Shown here: positions 6,296-7,661 of the stretch, piece by piece
Numbering within the stretch: position 1 is the stretch's first letter
Layout of the letters: each line of letters starts with the position of its first letter
DNA from: Myxococcota bacterium
GTDB taxonomy: Bacteria > Myxococcota_A > UBA9160 > PR03
Length of the DNA: 7,661 nucleotides
NCBI GenBank assembly: GCA_030066475.1
Contig: JASJBO010000354.1
Location: 1 to 7,661, forward strand
Direction of reading: 5' to 3'
Notes under the pieces: model-generated
Told to the model about the DNA's origin: nothing
Database searches by the model: none
The model's input: the letters and a program-made list of their open reading frames with translations, nothing else
Translations under genes and position numbers: made by a program

Positions 6296-7661
6296 TCAGT
6301 CCCGGTCGTGGACGGCGAAGAGCAGCGCGTAGGGCTGCAGCGGCGGCTGCGCGATCCAGCCCGACCAGCCGACGGCGCCGTTGGGATGCAGCCCGGCCAG
6401 CGGCTGGCCCGCAATGGGAACGACCACGGGCTGCAGGCCCAGCGCCGGGTCGCGCAGGGTGACCGTCCCGTCCGCCATGGCGAGCGGCTCCGGTTCCGAG
6501 ACGGCGAGCGAGAACTCGAGCGAGGTGCTGCCGCCGGCGAGCACGCCGACTCCGGTGATGGCCGCGACGCCGCCGTCGGGGCGGCGCTCGATCTCGAGGT
6601 CGCCCGACTCGAGCGGGGCGTGGTGGAATGCGGAGAGGCCGCCGACCAGGAAGACGCTCACCACGTCGGGACCGCGCACCTCGATCTCGACGCGCGCCGG
6701 CGCGGACTCCGCGCCCGCCGCGTCGCGCGCGCGATAGCGGAACGCGTCGATGCCCGCGAAGCCCGCGGCCGGCTCGTACCGGAAGCGGCCGTCGGGTCGC
6801 AGCCACAGCGAGCCCCGGGCGGGCGGGCTCTCGAGCACGGCCACGCGCGCGTCGCCGATGTCGGGATCGTCGTCGTTCGCGAGCACGCTGTCGGCCTCGA
6901 GCGTCTCGCCCGCCGCCATGGCGTAGGTGTCGTCGTCGGCCCGGGGCGGTCGGTTCGGCGCGGCTGGCACGTCGCAGTCGGGATCGTCCTCGTCGAACAG
7001 GCCGTCGAGATCGTCGTCGAGGCGGTTGGCGCACGGCGGCCCGCCGTGGACCACCACGTCTGCGGGGCGGCTCGCGGCGCCGTTCGCGTCGGTCACTACG
7101 AGCCGGACACGGTAGGGCCCGGGGCGGTCCACCTCGAGCTTCGGGTTCCAGGTGTCGGCGTCGTCGAGCCGCCAGCTGCTGCCCGGCGGCGCCGCGACGA
7201 GCTCCCAGCGCGGGGCCAGCACGTCGCCGTCGGCGTCGCAGCTCGCACGGCCGTCGAGCGCCAGCCAGCTGCCCGACGGCGCGGCCCGGTCGGGGCCGGG
7301 GTCGGCGGCCGGCCGCGCGTTGCCCGTCGCCGCGTGCAGCACCACGCGGCGCTCGCGGCCCAGCTCGACCCACGGTACGCCGTCGCGGAGCGCGAGCGCG
7401 CAGGCGCCGTCGGCGCGACGCGGTGTGAACGGGAGGCCGCGCACGGCGAGCGCGGGATCCGCGTTGGCGGCCACCAGCTCGGCGCGTCCCACGGCGAGGC
7501 GCAGGCCCAGCCGCCCGGGGGTCACGGCGTCGAGGTGGACCACGCCGTCGTACCCGAGCCGGCGGGCGTCCTCGGCCCAGGCCAGGCGCAGGGCGCCGTC
7601 GAGGGAGGCGTCGAACAGCGCGGCGCTGCCGTCGGTCGTGGCGTCGCGCAGCCCGGTCGCC
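6296..7661 (-). CDS. Extracellular modular protein with PKD, Cys-flanked Asp-rich and Ig-like domains (partial, 5' end outside window)
   Basis: 454 residues are visible; the start lies beyond the right edge, and the frame stays open to it. Numbering from the edge, residues 1-113 are a domain I do not recognise. A PKD-like domain follows (about 114-205), introduced by NARPAADPGPD and containing LALDGRASCDADGD and GPYRVRLVVTDANG. Residues 210-229 are a Cys-bounded acidic segment (CANRLDDDLDGLFDEDDPDC), like the metal-binding motifs common in myxobacterial surface proteins; Ca2+ binding is inferred. An Ig-like domain spans about 236-328 (NRPPRADDDTY, VLANDDDPD, GRFRYEPAAGFAGIDAFRYR). The C-terminal 125 residues are beta-rich by appearance and unassigned. 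No membrane anchor or sorting signal occurs at the C-terminus. A Sec signal peptide would be expected upstream. The role is probably a secreted or surface protein; an enzyme domain may lie in the missing part. Its link to the glycan genes is unproven. Confidence 0.85.
   Translation of the reverse strand, partial: ATGLRDATTDGSAALFDASLDGALRLAWAEDARRLGYDGVVHLDAVTPGRLGLRLAVGRAELVAANADPALAVRGLPFTPRRADGACALALRDGVPWVELGRERRVVLHAATGNARPAADPGPDRAAPSGSWLALDGRASCDADGDVLAPRWELVAAPPGSSWRLDDADTWNPKLEVDRPGPYRVRLVVTDANGAASRPADVVVHGGPPCANRLDDDLDGLFDEDDPDCDVPAAPNRPPRADDDTYAMAAGETLEADSVLANDDDPDIGDARVAVLESPPARGSLWLRPDGRFRYEPAAGFAGIDAFRYRARDAAGAESAPARVEIEVRGPDVVSVFLVGGLSAFHHAPLESGDLEIERRPDGGVAAITGVGVLAGGSTSLEFSLAVSEPEPLAMADGTVTLRDPALGLQPVVVPIAGQPLAGLHPNGAVGWSGWIAQPPLQPYALLFAVHDRD

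Noticed and set aside
5923..6414. Upstream in-frame extension of the leftward GT2 beyond GTG 5922
   Set aside because: It overlaps the MBL-like ORF and the secreted-protein gene in another frame and reads as low-complexity sequence. GT2 homology starts directly after the GTG.
6258..7373. Upstream in-frame extension of the MBL-like ORF beyond ATG 6257
   Set aside because: The extra 370 or so residues are Arg/Ala/Gly-rich and antiparallel to no known family. They are the alternate frame of the secreted modular protein, whose PKD and Ig domains are clear.
1..7661. RNA genes, CRISPR array, insertion sequence or phage element
   Set aside because: I saw no tRNA-like cloverleaf, regularly spaced repeats, transposase or integrase motif. 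The longest gap between genes is 89 nt.

Overview
The window is about 75% G+C by eye and densely coding, with codons ending mostly in G or C. Together with a PKD/Ig secreted protein carrying a Cys-flanked Asp-rich metal-binding segment, this fits a high-GC deltaproteobacterial-type genome (Myxococcota or a relative). That placement is inference from composition and domain style, not from a marker gene.

Layout, left to right. A leftward pair comes first: a GT2 glycosyltransferase (1309 to 494), followed after an 89-nt gap by a short-chain dehydrogenase that runs off the left edge (404 to 1). Head to head with the GT2, only 23 nt away, a rightward pair begins: a YfhO-like multipass membrane protein (1333-3807) and a GT4-type glycosyltransferase (3804-5072), joined by an ATGA overlap. 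A leftward trio then occupies the right side: the 5'-truncated gene of an extracellular modular protein (7661 to 6296), a very small metallo-beta-lactamase-fold remnant (6257 to 5928) and a second GT2 of the rhamnosyltransferase-like type (5922 to 5008). The GT4 and this second GT2 converge and overlap by 65 bp in coding sequence.

The core is a glycan assembly locus: three cytosolic-type glycosyltransferases (two GT-A/GT2, one GT-B/GT4) around a YfhO-like membrane protein, a family linked to GT-C-type sugar transfer from lipid carriers on the outer side of the membrane. The likely product is a surface polysaccharide, glycolipid or protein glycan. No flippase, polymerase, nucleotide-sugar enzyme or initiating phosphosugar transferase lies inside the window, so the product cannot be named.

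The most notable item is the 109-residue MBL-like ORF. It reads as the N-terminal strands of a metallo-beta-lactamase-fold hydrolase joined in frame to the C-terminal helical domain, with the whole HxHxDH metal core absent. I see no RNA gene, CRISPR array, insertion sequence or phage element, and no intergenic stretch exceeds 100 bases.
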